Shown: piece after piece, positions 25,010 to 38,330 of the stretch
Layout: each line of letters starts with the position of its first letter
How positions within the stretch are numbered: position 1 is the stretch's first letter
Source of the DNA: Cardiocondyla obscurior
Taxonomy: Eukaryota; Arthropoda; Insecta; Hymenoptera; Formicidae
Direction of reading: 5' to 3'
Assembly (NCBI RefSeq): GCF_019399895.1
Contig: NC_091864.1
Coordinates: forward strand, 2,396,001 to 2,460,000
DNA length: 64,000 bases
Translations under genes and position numbers: made by a program
Notes under the pieces: model-generated
Databases searched by the model: none
Seen by the model: only the letters and a program-made list of their open reading frames with translations
Told to the model about the DNA's origin: nothing

Positions 25010-25137
25010 CCTTGCAACGCGCGACGCTGCGGCCTCTCTCTCCTCCGAAAGGAGTACGACAGCGCGAGGAGGACATCCCGCAAACCGACCAGGGAGAACA
25101 CGAGACCCACTATCTCGTGTCAATTTCGCGCCGTTAA
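25010..25137 (+). CDS. lola: candidate finger-less terminal exon
   Basis: Acceptor CTTCGTCAG with a pyrimidine-rich lead ends at 25,009. With the hub G the frame is open for 42 residues to TAA: ALQRATLRPLSPPKG, then VRQREEDIPQTDQGEHETHY. It is hydrophilic and acidic in the second half, with no cysteine pairs. The phase matches the hub, which is a one-in-three chance event, and no family match is recognised. It could also be chance in a GC-rich island. Confidence 0.33.
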
Positions 25138-25552
25138 AAAAAAAAAAAAAGCACGAAGGACTAACTGTATCTCATTCTTGATGATAATTTTGCGCGAAGT
25201 AATATAACAGTAGTTAGCAGTAAATACTGTAATTACCTTCCTCTAATGCAAAATTTAATTTTTTTTTTTTGTACGTGAACGCGCTTATAACAGCTGTAAA
25301 GAAATAATTGAGATAAGTGGGCGATTGGAAAACAGAAAATTATAAGTATTTTTTTACTTCGTTATCTCGGTCAAAAAGAAAAATCTTTTTTTTACTAATA
25401 TCATAAATACTTATTTAACGAAATGGGACGTAATTAATTTGCTATTGTTAGACAAAGTTGATAAAAATTGTTACGCGGAATCGCGCGTCATCGATAAAAC
25501 GTGTAGGTGTAAAGATCCATGATAGAATTGAGTAGGTAGATATCTCTCGATA

Positions 25553-25582
25553 GTCTCTCTTTCTCTCTCTCTCTCTCTCTCT
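25553..25582 (+). repeat. (CT)n microsatellite
   Basis: Uninterrupted CT dinucleotides after a short imperfect lead; intronic. Confidence 0.85.
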
Positions 25583-28500
25583 CCCTTTGAAACCGATCTG
25601 TTTACGTTCACGAGTTTTCATCAAGTCCAACGATGTGCAATAAATTCAACGACGAGAATTTTAATACATGCTTATATGAATCGGGGCAGTGTATGACGTA
25701 CTTGTTTTGATGCGGATATATGCGAATGAAATATAACTCGCTGTTTTAAATGTACGCTCGCGAAATAAAATACGTGGCTCAGCGAATTGAGCGGCGAAAG
25801 AAATTTCGGGACGTTATCGGATAGCGTTATTTCTCCGTTGCTACGGGAAATTCAAGTCGAGGCGCAACATTAAATCTTCTTGGCAGGCAGAAATTCATAA
25901 CGGGGCTTACGTGAGCTCTCGCGTATCTACTTCAATAGCCGTTACATACTTTCTAGAAATTTGATACTACTATATATAGAATATTAGAGGTGACGCTCGT
26001 CACCTTCGACTATGATTATTTTTCGCTGATTCCTACGGTTCTACAGCTCGAAGGAAGTAGCTATCCTATTTAACGCAACCTATGCAGAGTTACTTGACTC
26101 TCGAATGATGTCATCGCACAAATTTTTACGTGACGCCTTTACACGTGCGCCTCGCGGATCTTTTTTTTTTTTTTTTCGTAATGTTTAACGAATACATACC
26201 GTTGTGTGAATTTCGGTAAATCCATGAAGAATATTGGCCTGTCGCCTTCGACAAGGTTTATACTAAAGCTTTCCGGATTACGTAAATCTGCTTTATTAGA
26301 TTATATTTAATCGAATCTTTTCTCAATTTATTTCTTACCTCAACCTTCAACGTGAACGTCGGCACATCAATAGGCGAATTTAATTTTTATATTTCCTCAC
26401 GGGAGAGAATTCAATTCTCTAAGAATTGACGAACGTGAAGTTTTCAAAGGCTCGTTATTTTTAAGGCTTGTTGCTACCTAAACCGCTCGCGGTGGTCACG
26501 AGCAAATAACGTTATGTATAATATAATAGGCATGTGTGCTTATTGCCTGGCCGAGGCATTCTCACGAACATTCACTGACCTTGGACTTCATGATGCTTAG
26601 AGCAAACGCGCGTGGTAGGTTTCTCTCGAATATAAATAGACGAGGAGCGAGCGAAAGAATTAACCAAGTTTTTGACGTGTCTTATTTGCGCGGGATACAA
26701 AGACTCGCAGTTAGATTGCGCGGTATTATTTTTAGAAAAATTTTCTGGCACGACGGAGTATTACATATTTACGTGAATATTACTGATAATAATTTGATAC
26801 GGTTATCGGGCGTGCGAAAAATTGAGGCTGCCAAAAGCCAATTCATATTGCATATTAAACGTAATTTATTATTGCTAGTACTGGCTAGTGATATTTACCA
26901 CTTCTAGATTTTTGCTGATAAATACACGCGCGTAAAAGTTAGGCGCAAATGCGTAGAGCAACGCGTAGTCAAAGGGATAGAACTCTCCAGGAACGCGTTA
27001 GTGGAGATAAGACCGTAATGAGGAAATTAAACGAAATCCCTCGTGGTTTACTGATGACCCAGATTTATCGCGAACTCTTGTACAGACTCGTTGAACCGTA
27101 TCGAGGCAATTATACGCATTGCGCAACGTTGAAGTCGCCCGACGACAAGATTGACCCACGGTTCAGTTACTTTGCGTGACAATAGGAAGCAATATCGTTC
27201 GATTGGAATAATTGCAACGCCGAATATAAGCGATAAGTTATGATAAAAATCGGTTCTTTCGCATGACGAGCGACAGATAAGTTCGATAGGAGCTCGGAAT
27301 ATATTTCGGGAAAAATAGCTTCGCTTATGAAGAAAGTGACGATGATATTTTCGTGGATCATTATTTCGGTTTCGCGAAGTAGTCTCTCGAAACGACAGGC
27401 CAGCTGTGAGCCTGCTTGCATCTGCTAATGCGTCGGCGACAGCTGCAATACTGAACGGCAGATGCAACCGGATGCCGGTTATCCCAGATGGTTGAGCCGG
27501 AAATCGTGCGCATCCTTCGCGATTGTAAAACGTTCTCCGAGTTATTCGATAGCTTAAAAAAAAAGATGTCTCGGTATTGTGTCGGAGCAATCTTTGCGAA
27601 ACAATATAAAAATCACGATGCGATATTTCTTTACGACGAGAAAGAATGAAACTAATATAATGTCAGGCGCTTTATTTCTCTTATCTTTTAATTTCCGTTA
27701 AAATAATCGTATCGCGAAGCACAAAAATTCTAATAATTTGCGGAGAGACGTTGAGAGAGAGAAAAGAGAGAGAGAAAGAGACAGGTAGTGCAAGAAGTTA
27801 ATTTTTATCTTTAATATGGACATTAGATAAGGAAAGGGGGAAGACTTTTCTTAGACTCGGTCGGGGGATTTTTTTTTTTCCCGTAATCTTTTAGGATACT
27901 CGATCGTCCTAACGAGACGATCCAACGTGGGAGGCAAGGTAATTCCGGAGAGAGAGGAGCGGCCTCTCTGTCAATGCTAGCGTTATTAAATCTCGAAATT
28001 CGTACTCGCGATCGCGCGGTTCCTGACGTGGTACTCGACGGTAGTGTTCTTTTCGCGATGTCCTTACGCGCCAGGTGCCCGTGTAGAATCGCGAGGGCTT
28101 CTCTTGCCAGCTCGTCACGGCAGACGGAAAATGCATTCTGCCCTCCACTGTTTTTCTCTAAACGCGTATTATCAGTGTGTCGTGCGCGATACACTTTGAA
28201 AGAAAAATACATTGGACAGATGCTCGCATTGATAGCGAAGGTCGTTTTTTTTCACCGTCAGAGACTTGTTGCCTTGAATCTAGTTTTTCGCACGGAGTCC
28301 GTTCGGGAACAAAAAGAAGGGTCGATACTTAAAAATTCATGTCTCGAGCCACCGCGATTTGGAGTCTCATAGCCTTTCTTTGTTTTTTTAAATTTTTTTT
28401 TGAAGGCTTTATTGCTCCGCGAAAAACACGTCTCCCTTCATTAAATTTTTTTTTTTTTTTTTTTATTTTGTTTTAAAATTTCCACTTTAAAAGCTCTCTC

Positions 28501-29718
28501 GTACTCACCTTTAGTTACCGCTTTTTTCATATGTCTTTCACGTACGTTTGTTGATCTTTCTTTGAGTGAGTTCTGTGACGAGACGCCGAGTTCGCGATCT
28601 TTAGGACCGGAGTTGCGCCACGTTATTCGCAGCGCGTAGATCTCTCTCGTTTTATTTATTTATTTATTTTTTTTTTTTTCCTCGTATTTTCTGTCGCGGA
28701 AACACGCAAAAGCGTTCCCGACGACAAGATAAAGGGTAAAGGCAAACGCGCGCGTATGCACACGCACTCGCACACGCCTGTTCGAAGGAATGGTCGACGA
28801 ATATTCTTGCTATCCTTTGTGGACAATCGCCTCCGGCCGCTTCTTCCGACAATAGTGAAACGTTCGCGTTTGCCTCTGCCGATCCGGGATTCACCCTTAG
28901 ATCCCAGACGATAAAAAAAAAAAAGAAATCAGCCCATTGTAGCCGTGACGTGTTTTTTTTGTTGGTGAAGAATAAAGAAAGAATCACGTACACATGTATG
29001 TATGCAAACGGGGTCGCGTGTGCTAAAATCATGCACAGAAATCGAACCGGGAAGCTTGCACGAGAATCGTGTGAGAGACACATTGCATTACCCTGCATTC
29101 TCGTCGATTGCGGATCGAACAACCGGGTGCGTTGATGTACGGCCAGTCGTACTCGATAGAATTCTCTGCTCTGTTACCATGGTCACTTAGGGGGTTATTT
29201 CGTTTTCTTCTTTCCCATCTTTTTTTTTTTAATTTTTTTTTATTATGCACGACGAAGTGCGTGGGTATCACCTTTTATCCACATACATCTGCCTCGTCTA
29301 TCTCTTCTCCCGTTTCTTTTTCTTTCCTCGAAACGCGCTTTTCATAACGGCTGGTCGTAAGTCGCGAAACCGATCGAAAATCCGCTCCTCGCGATTCTCC
29401 GGAAAAGAAAAAGGGATCCCCCCGTGATCCGTCTACGTCGTGCAATGTCTCTTTCACGCGTCGTCGCACGTATGTTAACATGTGCATACTTTGGGTGCTG
29501 CGGCTCTCTATGAAAGACGCGGTCAGTAAAACGAACAAAAAAAGCACGTGCCACATAAATGTCTTGGTCGCGCAAGCGTGCGCGGACCAGGAGTTACATG
29601 CAGTACGATATAACGATGTGTGAAAAATTTATATATTATATATTCATATATATATAATTTTTTTTCTTTGTCCATTCCGTGTATACGTACACTCGATAGT
29701 TTTCAACCCATTTGTGCC

Positions 29719-29752
<34 letters not shown>

Positions 29753-29757
29753 TTACA

Positions 29758-29775
<18 letters not shown>
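29719..29775. repeat. (TA)n microsatellite followed by poly(T)
   Basis: Two TA runs separated by a few bases, then a T tract. Intronic. Confidence 0.85.
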
Positions 29776-29788
<13 letters not shown>

Positions 29789-30451
29789 GGCGTAATTCGT
29801 CTTTTGCATGCCACGCTTCCTTCGGTAGTATAACTATTACACCTTAACTCTGCGGAGGTGTGCAAGCGTGACGGTGGACGTGTTGTTATCGGGAACGGGA
29901 TCTGATAGCAACGTATGCATGGTGCTGGTAGTGATATTTAATTACCTGTGTATGCAAAACGAAATATTTACGCGGGTAGAAAAGGGTAATAGCCACTGCC
30001 GTTCACGCTCACACACGTTCGATTATTTTTTTTTTTTTTACTAACCCACGTGTACATAACTCGCTTCTTTGTTCGTAACGCATAAAACATGAACTATTTA
30101 ATTAACCCGATTTACAATATTACTGGTCTCATATGTGCATATGTACATGCGCCACGTATGTATGTATACATATGAGCGCTCGAAAGAAAGGATAGTATAT
30201 ATTCACATTTATATATACTTGATATATAATGCTTAACACTATATAATACTATATTTTTCGATATATAAAATATCGTTATATATACATATACTTATAATGA
30301 TTACGTATAAACATATTTTTACATCGTTGTCATTATTCATGGTATTGTACTCGTTATTCGATTATCGTTGTATTGTTGTACCATGCCATGTCATAATTTT
30401 TCTCTGTATACTCCCTTTATCTTTGTACTTTGACCTACTCCAAGTGTCTAG

Positions 30452-30651
30452 GCTACGTTGATGATGAAGAGCTCGAGAGGAAAATGAAGACGGGACGCGC
30501 GGGAGGGTGGTGTTACGATCGAGCGATTTCTCGATCGGAACGGCGCGCACATGTCTCCTTCAACGTTCCACTAAGGAATTCAGCGAAATCAGAAGAGAGA
30601 AGAGAACCTGCAAGCGTGCTTTTTGCACGTTTGCTAAAAAACAGGAGCTGA
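30452..30651 (+). CDS. lola: candidate finger-less terminal exon
   Basis: A pyrimidine-rich tract leads to TCTAG at 30,451. With the hub G the frame is open for 66 residues: GYVDDEELERKMKTGRAGG, then RAHVSFNVPLRNSAKSEERR, ending at a TGA. It is highly charged, has no zinc finger, and is GC-richer than its surroundings. Phase agrees with the hub. I recognise no family. A 10-bp hairpin (30,864-30,890) lies 0.2 kb downstream. It may be real or chance. Confidence 0.33.
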
Positions 30652-33600
30652 TGAATCGCGCTTTCGTTGCTTTTTTTTGCTGCGAACGCGTTCGGTAGTC
30701 GCGTGACATATCGCGTTCTTTTAGATTCCGATGATCTCATTCGAACGTTATCTTTGTGGTATTCTCGCGCGAGCTAGAGTTTCAGAAAGGTGATGCCGAC
30801 GAATAAGATCGTCGGATCTTGAAGGATTAACGAAGTGCTCGAGTGTTAAAAAACGTACAGATGACGTCTGAATTAATGTTATTCAGACGTTGACTGTTGG
30901 AATTTTTTTTTAAGGGGGGACGGATTCATTTTCCACGTTTTCGCGGTTTTGGTAGCGTGCAGCTGACTTTTGTTCGCGCAACTTTTTTTTTTTTAGCGTA
31001 GAACAAAATTGATTGGCGCCGCCGTTTTTTTTTTTTCTTCAAGAAAGAAGATTGAAGATTGCAACAGCACAGATAATACATTCCGGTAAGAACACTCTTG
31101 GAGTGATGAGGTAAACAGGTAATACTGAGGTCAAGGTAAAAAGGTAATGCGATAGAGATATTCGTCAGAAATTTCAATAACCCTGGGTATATCGCAATAT
31201 AATCTCGTAATCTACGTAAACACGTTACTTATGCATTTATGCGTGCTGTACTACACGCGTATAATGATGTGTATACGTAATTTATTTTCGCCTATTTACG
31301 TAATGATGATATGTATAACATGCTGATTACCGTTTGACGTTATTGCAAATGAAAATGGGCCACACGTACGAGTCGGCGAGTCTTAATCATTGGTAAGACG
31401 ATTAAGATCACTTCTCGTAAGCGATATTTCTGCTTTCGTTTACAATAATTTTTTTCCTTTTATAATTTTTTTAAATGTCTGGTTGAATGAAGAGGTATAA
31501 ATGTGCGAAAAGAAGATCGAGTGTATGGCAAATATGTATAAAATGCAAATTTTACTTGTGTTTTAATGTGTATTTATATCGATCTTAGATTATTTTTTTC
31601 GTTGATATATTGATAAGAAAGATGATAATCTTTCTTGCTTTTAGCAACGATGAAAATAATTTAAAAGCGATATAAAAATTACAGCGTCTCACGAAAGAGA
31701 CTTTCGTCTTTAATTATTTTTATTCAGTTTTATTAAAATTTTAGAGAGTTTATTCATTATTTCTTTAGTATCGAGTTGGAAATGTGTTTTTCTGACTTCG
31801 GTATTTTAGAATTATTAAAAATAAATTTTCTAAAATTTGGTGAAACTGTATTGTGTTGGAGTGTTAACATTTTTTATATTTTGTTTTCAGAAATTTTAAG
31901 ATTGTGACAATGTCGTTACTCGTTATGTTCAAGCTGATAGCATTGTAGAAGAGTCGTTCTTTTGCACTTTTCGAACATGTTTTATTAAATTTGATCTGAC
32001 GATTTATATGAATTGTCACATTTCTGGATTTTCTGTTAACAAGGCGTGATTATTACAGGGTCTCAAAAGAAGAGAGAAGATTGAAGCAGATATCTTGGAC
32101 GAAAAAAAAAAAAATTTTAAGAGGTAAACTCGTTGAGTCTCATTTTGAGATTCAGAGATTTAAGTTCAATAGCAAAGGTAAATTAAATGGTTGAGTTTTT
32201 CGATTATCCTAAGTTTGGGATATTCGGATTTCGAGAAGATCGGGTTTTTTTTTTATTGGTTATTGTTTTTATCTATGCTTTTTCGATCGACAATTTAATT
32301 TTTTCTTGCTCGAGCTTCGGCCGAGCTCGCGTTCGCGATGTGTATTTTATCTGCAAGAACTCGGAATGAAGATGACGGCTCGAGTTCGAAGGTTCTACTA
32401 TTTTAGAACTTACGAACGAGGGTCTAGAAGATATCAAGACGATTTCAAATCTTCAAATTGGTAATGTATAAAGGGAATGGTACAGTATTGGTAATTTTAT
32501 GATACAGCGTAAGATTTATGGTAATTAATGATAAGCGATGATCCATCTAGTTTTTACGAGTTATTATAAGTTATCATGGTTATCGAATATCATGGTAATT
32601 TAATTTCATATATTTTACCTGTTTTATGATCTAATCTTGTTTTCTTTTTAAGTAGATTGATAATAGAAAAAAGAAAAAAAATACATGAAATATGTATTTA
32701 TCAAATTACATCAAGCTCTCGCTGTCTTAAAAAGTCTGATGGGATTTTATAGATACTTTTTTCTGTAATCTTATCAAACTTTTGTGACATGCGTAGAAAT
32801 TGAGATATTTTTCTACATATTTTTGTGCAAGAATTTGTTGCGTGTATGAGGAGTTATGTGTAATTTGTATGTGTGTACGTTTGAATGGGTAAAAGTGAGA
32901 TTTATCTATTAAGATATTTCTAGATTACAGTTAATTACTTTTTAAATCAATTTTATTAAATGATAGTCTTGCAATGATTATGTTCAGTTTTATGAAAGAT
33001 TTATGATATTCGTATTTATCGCGTTAATTTTTTTTTTCTTATGGAAATCTACAAATGTATGACTTCCATGCTTTATAATGAATTATTAATTTAATTCTGA
33101 AAATTTGTGATACCAAGAAGATTTGAGACGAAGACGTTTTCAAAGAAGTACTTTGCTTTTTTGGAAACAAAAAAAAAAAAAAAGAAATGTGCCAACCGGA
33201 TTTGCGAGGATGTGATGCTGTCATGTTGAGTTTCTCCGACGTCAAGGTAAAATAACATAAAAGGTAATTGTAATCACGTAAGTATTTAGTTTTGTGCGTT
33301 GTATCGGCGCACAAGGCGACCTTTATTACATCTATATATGCAAAATATTTTTAGCAGAAGTAGTCGGTTCTGAATATCTTTTTCTTGTTCTTTAAAAAAT
33401 AATTAAGCATTCAACAGCTATTGAAAAGTTTAATCTTATTTTATTTTTTTTACATATATTAGCCGATAGTTTTACATTGCCCAAATTCAGAACTTCTATT
33501 TCTGCCACTATTTGTTTACTATATTAAAAATGAGATATACTCTTGGCACGTTTCTCTGATTTTTTTTTGGTTTATACATAAATCGTGAAGTGTAACAGTA

Positions 33601-35563
33601 AATGACGAGATAATTTTAATAATACATACGCTGGTAAGCGACGTAATATTGCCACGACGTTTACTAGTTGATAATTATTGATTAACTTAGATTCTTTAAA
33701 CTCAGTGCGCGACTTAATTAAATTTTCTAATAATTTTTTATACAAATTTTTCTATGAACTTGTTTCGCGAAAATTGTGCGGCTTTTATGAGTCAAAGTCG
33801 CGCAATGTTCGCTGAATGCAGACTAATCGATGACATGTCCGATATATTCTTTTTTTCCTTTCTCTCCTTTATCCATTCCTTTTGTTCTTTTTTTTTTCAA
33901 CATTTCAGCTCGACATACGTGCTACGTTAAAGAAAAGGATTCCATTGCTTCAATCGCGTTCCTTGTGATGGTGATCATGTTTCTATAATTTCTTTTGTAT
34001 GAATGGACTGATCTTGAGTTTAAATATTCGATTCGAGAGGGGAAACTTGTAGAATCTTTCGAGTTTTTTTTTGTGAAATTAATCAGATCGCAAAATGTAT
34101 ATTTCGACATAAATGGGTGAGATTTTAAAGTCGTTAGGTTGCAATTTGTTTATCCTTGGATTGTTTAGTATTGAAGAGATAATTTAGGAGTTTGTTAATT
34201 CGTAATAGGGAGCCTCGTCACTTACGTTTTGCAAAATTTGAGTGAACAGTATGTACAGAACCATTTTCGATTCGCGCAAAATTCCGTTTGATTATAAATC
34301 CAATTAAAAACCAATAAATTAATCTTTGATTTTTGTTAGAGCTATTATGAATATACATGTGGCACTTACAGATCTTTAAGTTGTTTAAAAGAATTCGAAT
34401 ATGTTGCGAGTAGCGTTGCAAAGTAATTAAGTTTTATGTGTAATATTGCGTCGCTTTTCGCAGATATCGAATTATTATATAACTAATAAATTCAGTGAGT
34501 TTTAATTCTGTGTTGCAGTACATAGCTTTAACAAAAATTTTAATAAAAGTCGTGGAATTAGTGGATAACGGCGAGCGATAAATAAAACTTTCTTTGATGC
34601 GATGGAAGAAAAATAATTTGAATTGTCGGTGAAAATTAAAATGAGGAATTTATTGTTCATTTTTCATTGAAAATTCGAATTTTCCTTGACGGGTTGTGAT
34701 TTTTAAATTGGTTTTAAAAACTCGCTGCGGGTTTCGCAGAGATTTTAAGTCCACTTTAAATTTCAAGCGTGTACATCTCAGAAAGTTTTTTTTTTTATAT
34801 TTGAACGAAAATAATTGTATGTAAAATTTTATAATATTTGTCACAATTTAGAGAAGTTTGCGTATGTATATACTGTTCAGAGTTGACTTTTCATAAGTAC
34901 ATCACATAATGCAACTCGTATAAGCTCGTAGAATTGGATTTAGAAAAGTCGTCCTCGTTTTCTAATAAATACAAATTAGACTGTCTGATTGAAATATTCA
35001 TAAATGTGAAAGAATAAAATTTGTAAATTATTTATGCCCAAAGATTATAATATTACAATTGGATAGAAATTTTTTTTTTAATTAAAAGTGCTTGTTCTAT
35101 CTTTGTTAAATTTATTGTAACTGACTATTACCACTTTATTGCAATTATTGTTGCTCTGTTAATCATTGCTGCGCAGCGATCATTACCAGCACTGCAATAT
35201 ATTGTACAAGTGGTAAATTTATAAGAATTACTTAACAACAAAATTTACAATATTTATTCGAATATCTAATAAAAAAGATGGACATTAAATTTAAAAATCG
35301 TCCATTAACAAAAAAAAGAAAAAAGAATATTCTTTCGCATTTGTTTCTTATTTTCGATTTAAGCTTCTATTCCGACTATCTTTCGATTTGCAATCTTCAG
35401 TTATCAGTTAAATGTGAGATTAGACGAGACAGAGTGTAGCTAAATTTCTTGGTTCAATCGTCTGTTCGCGTTTCTCGTCGAGATAAGAGAATTTCGTGAA
35501 TGTAGGTACGCTTTTTCAGTTGTATGCTCGTGTGATAGCTGCGAGAATCCTACGGTGTTTCAG

Positions 35564-35868
35564 AATTAGGTCTCAAATATCGATCACGCTTCGATCGACG
35601 TTATTCGATTAAATACTACTTGGATAGGCGTCGGCGCTACGAGTGCAGAGTAGAGAAGCGATTTGCCTGTAGGACCTGTCGGCATCGTTTCTCTAGACTG
35701 GACATCATGCGGATACATCAAAAGTCACAGGGCCATCGTTTTGACACCTTATATCAAGGAGTCAAAGTATCACGTTTGATCCGTCACATCTACACCCAAA
35801 GAGAATATGAGAACAAGGGCCCAACATCAGTCGACAACAGAGGCAATGGCATCTTCAACAAAGTCTAG
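35564..35868 (+). CDS. lola: terminal exon Z1: single C2H2 finger
   Basis: Acceptor GTTTCAG ends at 35,563; G plus AA gives Glu, and the frame runs 101 residues to TAG. After a basic, tyrosine-rich lead (YSIKYYLDRRRRYEC) comes one finger, FACRTCRHRFSRLDIMRIH with the final His after five residues (C-x2-C-x12-H-x5-H). A basic tail without further fingers follows. It is the most isolated and divergent zinc exon of the array, 2.2 kb from the next. An internal TTG or ATG has no relevance because the exon is read only after splicing. Confidence 0.85.
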
Positions 35869-38049
35869 CGTATCGATTCGTATAGTCTAATTTTTTTTTT
35901 TTCTCGTGTGATTTTCATCTCTTATAATAGTTTGTGTTTCGTCGACAAATGAATGAGCCGCGCGTTTCGATATCAAATTAGGAATTAAGATTTTTTTTTA
36001 TCCCACATTTTCGTTCTTGTGTTAGATAAATTCAAATCAATATCTATATTTAAATGTAGTTTTTGTAGTTTACGTTTTCTTTCGGGCAATCAATCGTCGT
36101 CATCTACATTCCATGGGCGTAGATGCGAAAGTTGCGTTGCTCGATAGAAATCGAAATTAATTTACCGAACTTCAAGTTGGCCTCTAAGTATAAAGTCTGC
36201 TGCGAGGTTTTTTACATTGTTATTGCTTTGAATTTTGATTTTAATGTTAATTTTCGGTGACACTCTTGGAGTTTGATTCGATACTTCGGTTGGGAGAATT
36301 GCGTTTATTAATTTGTCCCGCGACGCGAATAGAGTTTGCTACGTTTAATTAGTAATTTTTCGAAGCATTGTTTTATTTACGATGAACCCGATAGCACATT
36401 TTGTTTTTCTTTTTATTGTTTTATTGAAGATAATTTTATTAATTTTTGTATCGTTGAAGACTTAGTGATTAATGTTTACCGAAGTGGTAGGAAAATTTTT
36501 GAGTAGCGTATTTTAAAGTCCTTTGGGAAGTTTTAATTGTATCTTAATATTACGAGGACTAGTATTTTATGTGATTATTATTGCGTACGTTTTGTAAATA
36601 TATCGAGTCCAGAATTATTAGGAATTACCTTTGTGAGAGAAACTTTTTCGGATATATATATATAATCGGCGTTAAAACATTGTTGTAAATCGGCTCGTTA
36701 GAAATAATCTGGTGCTAATCGCCAATTTTTGTTACAATAAATGGCTAGTTTCTACGAAAATTCAACTATACATATGTGTTTCAATGATATTCTTTCTCGT
36801 TACTTCTTCGGAAGTATTAATTATTAGTGCACAAGTATATATTAATCAAAATTTCTCGCAGTTTCTTTCAAAGTAATGTTTCATTAAACAAGTTTGCTTT
36901 TATGCACTTATTTGAACAGTTAAAAAATTTGTTTTCAAATTTATTCTACATTACTCGTTTAATTACCAACAACATAAATTTAGATTAATTCTAAAAATAA
37001 AAAAACTTTTATTCAGATATAAAATTAAATAAAATTCACTTTTATATTTTTTTCTTAGTAAATAATAAAATGTTTCTCATGTTGTAAAAATCAATTTTAT
37101 TATTGTTAGTTAAAATGTTAATTAAAATTGATCATGTCGATTTCTAGAATTATTTAGTAATATGACGTTCGGTTTTTTTTTCGATTTATCATATTTATTA
37201 ATAAGTATTTTTCAGTCGTGTAATAATTCGATTTATTATTAGTTAAGTAGATTTTTTTTTTAGTAGATTAATATATGAAGACTCGCACATGAGGAGGGAG
37301 ATTTAATTACGTCTTTAAAGTCTTGTACGCTTTCGTATGTATCTCATTGATCTGCATCCAGCGAATTTTTCGACATCTATGAATGCGAATCGGACCAGTC
37401 GATGGACCAGAGCGAAGAACAAATAAAGAACCTATTAACAGAATCTCTCGATCTCTATTTTTATTGTAAATCCCTCCCCACCCAGCTTTTCAGTTCTTGT
37501 ATCTCGTTGCGAATGTGAAATAACTTACAATTAGTTTTACTAACTTTGGTGTGGTATAAATTTCATACCTCTTCGATAATAATCAAACCTAAAAATTCAT
37601 AATTAATCGAAAAAGTAGGCATTAATTTTATTTTTAAATACTCTTCGGACTACCGATCAACATTTAACTTTTTATTTTAGGAAATAACTTCCGAAGTATT
37701 TGGTAACTAATATATTAATTTTTTAAAGAAGTTACGTGTTTTTCTTTTTTTTTTCTTTTTTTTTGTATAAATGGTTTTATGTTTAACGAAACAAATTATA
37801 TTAAATAACCAATTAAAAAATTCAAAGCGACATTTGTTTTACAGTGTGGGTTACGCACAGAAAATCTGAAAATAAATGAAACAGAGAGAAAAATGAAGTA
37901 AACGTATTGGAGAAAGCTTATAAATGTGATTGTAAAAATAAAGTTCTCGAAAAAGAATTATTAAAGAGTTATTAAAATTTGAGCGTATGTTCTTGCGTCC
38001 GCGCGCATAATTAATCTCCGGGGTGATAGTTGGCCGATGATGCTTGCAG
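35869..38049 (+). other. Z1 3' UTR and intron
   Basis: AT-rich; no gene recognised. Confidence 0.6.
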
Positions 38050-38330
38050 CTGCCACGCCGTATTGGTCACAGTCCACTGGGGTGCATCGGCAACCCTCGC
38101 AACACTGCGGACTCTCCTGTCCAAACTGCGGTCGCAGCTACAAGTATCGAAGCGGTCTGCGGGGACATATCGCCGCTTGTCTCTGGGAAAAAGAGAAATT
38201 GGAGGCTGGTTTTCGTCAACGACAGGAGCAACGGTGGCAGCGCGAACAGCAGCAGGTGCAGGTTCAGCAGCGGCAGCAGCAATTCACTGAGAAAGACGTC
38301 CGGATATTATACAAGTTTTGGAAATCGTAG
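38050..38330 (+). CDS. lola: terminal exon Z2: single C2HC finger with glutamine-rich tail
   Basis: Acceptor GCTTGCAG ends at 38,049; G plus CT gives Ala. It encodes 93 residues with one lola-type C2HC finger, LSCPNCGRSYKYRSGLRGH then IAAC (C-x2-C-x12-H-x4-C). A charged, glutamine-rich segment follows (RQRQEQRWQREQQQ and onward), likely a helix or coiled coil, ending ILYKFWKS. Other frames here also look open but carry no cysteine pattern. There is no second finger, unlike most members of the array. Confidence 0.9.

Larger units (their letters stand above)
24358..35563 (+). other. long AT-rich interval before the finger array
   Basis: Mostly intron-like DNA with simple repeats ((CT)n at 25,553-25,582; (TA)n at 29,719-29,775), many poly(T) runs and scattered GC-richer islands. 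Apart from two low-confidence in-phase exons listed separately, I recognise no gene, RNA or transposase. Open frames such as 26,536-26,907 and 27,974-28,372 have no recognisable domain. Confidence 0.5.

Noticed and set aside
26536..26907. 123-codon open frame
   Set aside because: No acceptor in phase, no recognised family, and random-looking composition.
27974..28372. Open frame of 133 codons with a hub-phase AG at 27,980
   Set aside because: The acceptor is poor (TCAATGCTAG), there is no domain, and composition looks random. Frames of this length occur by chance in the GC-richer islands of this window.
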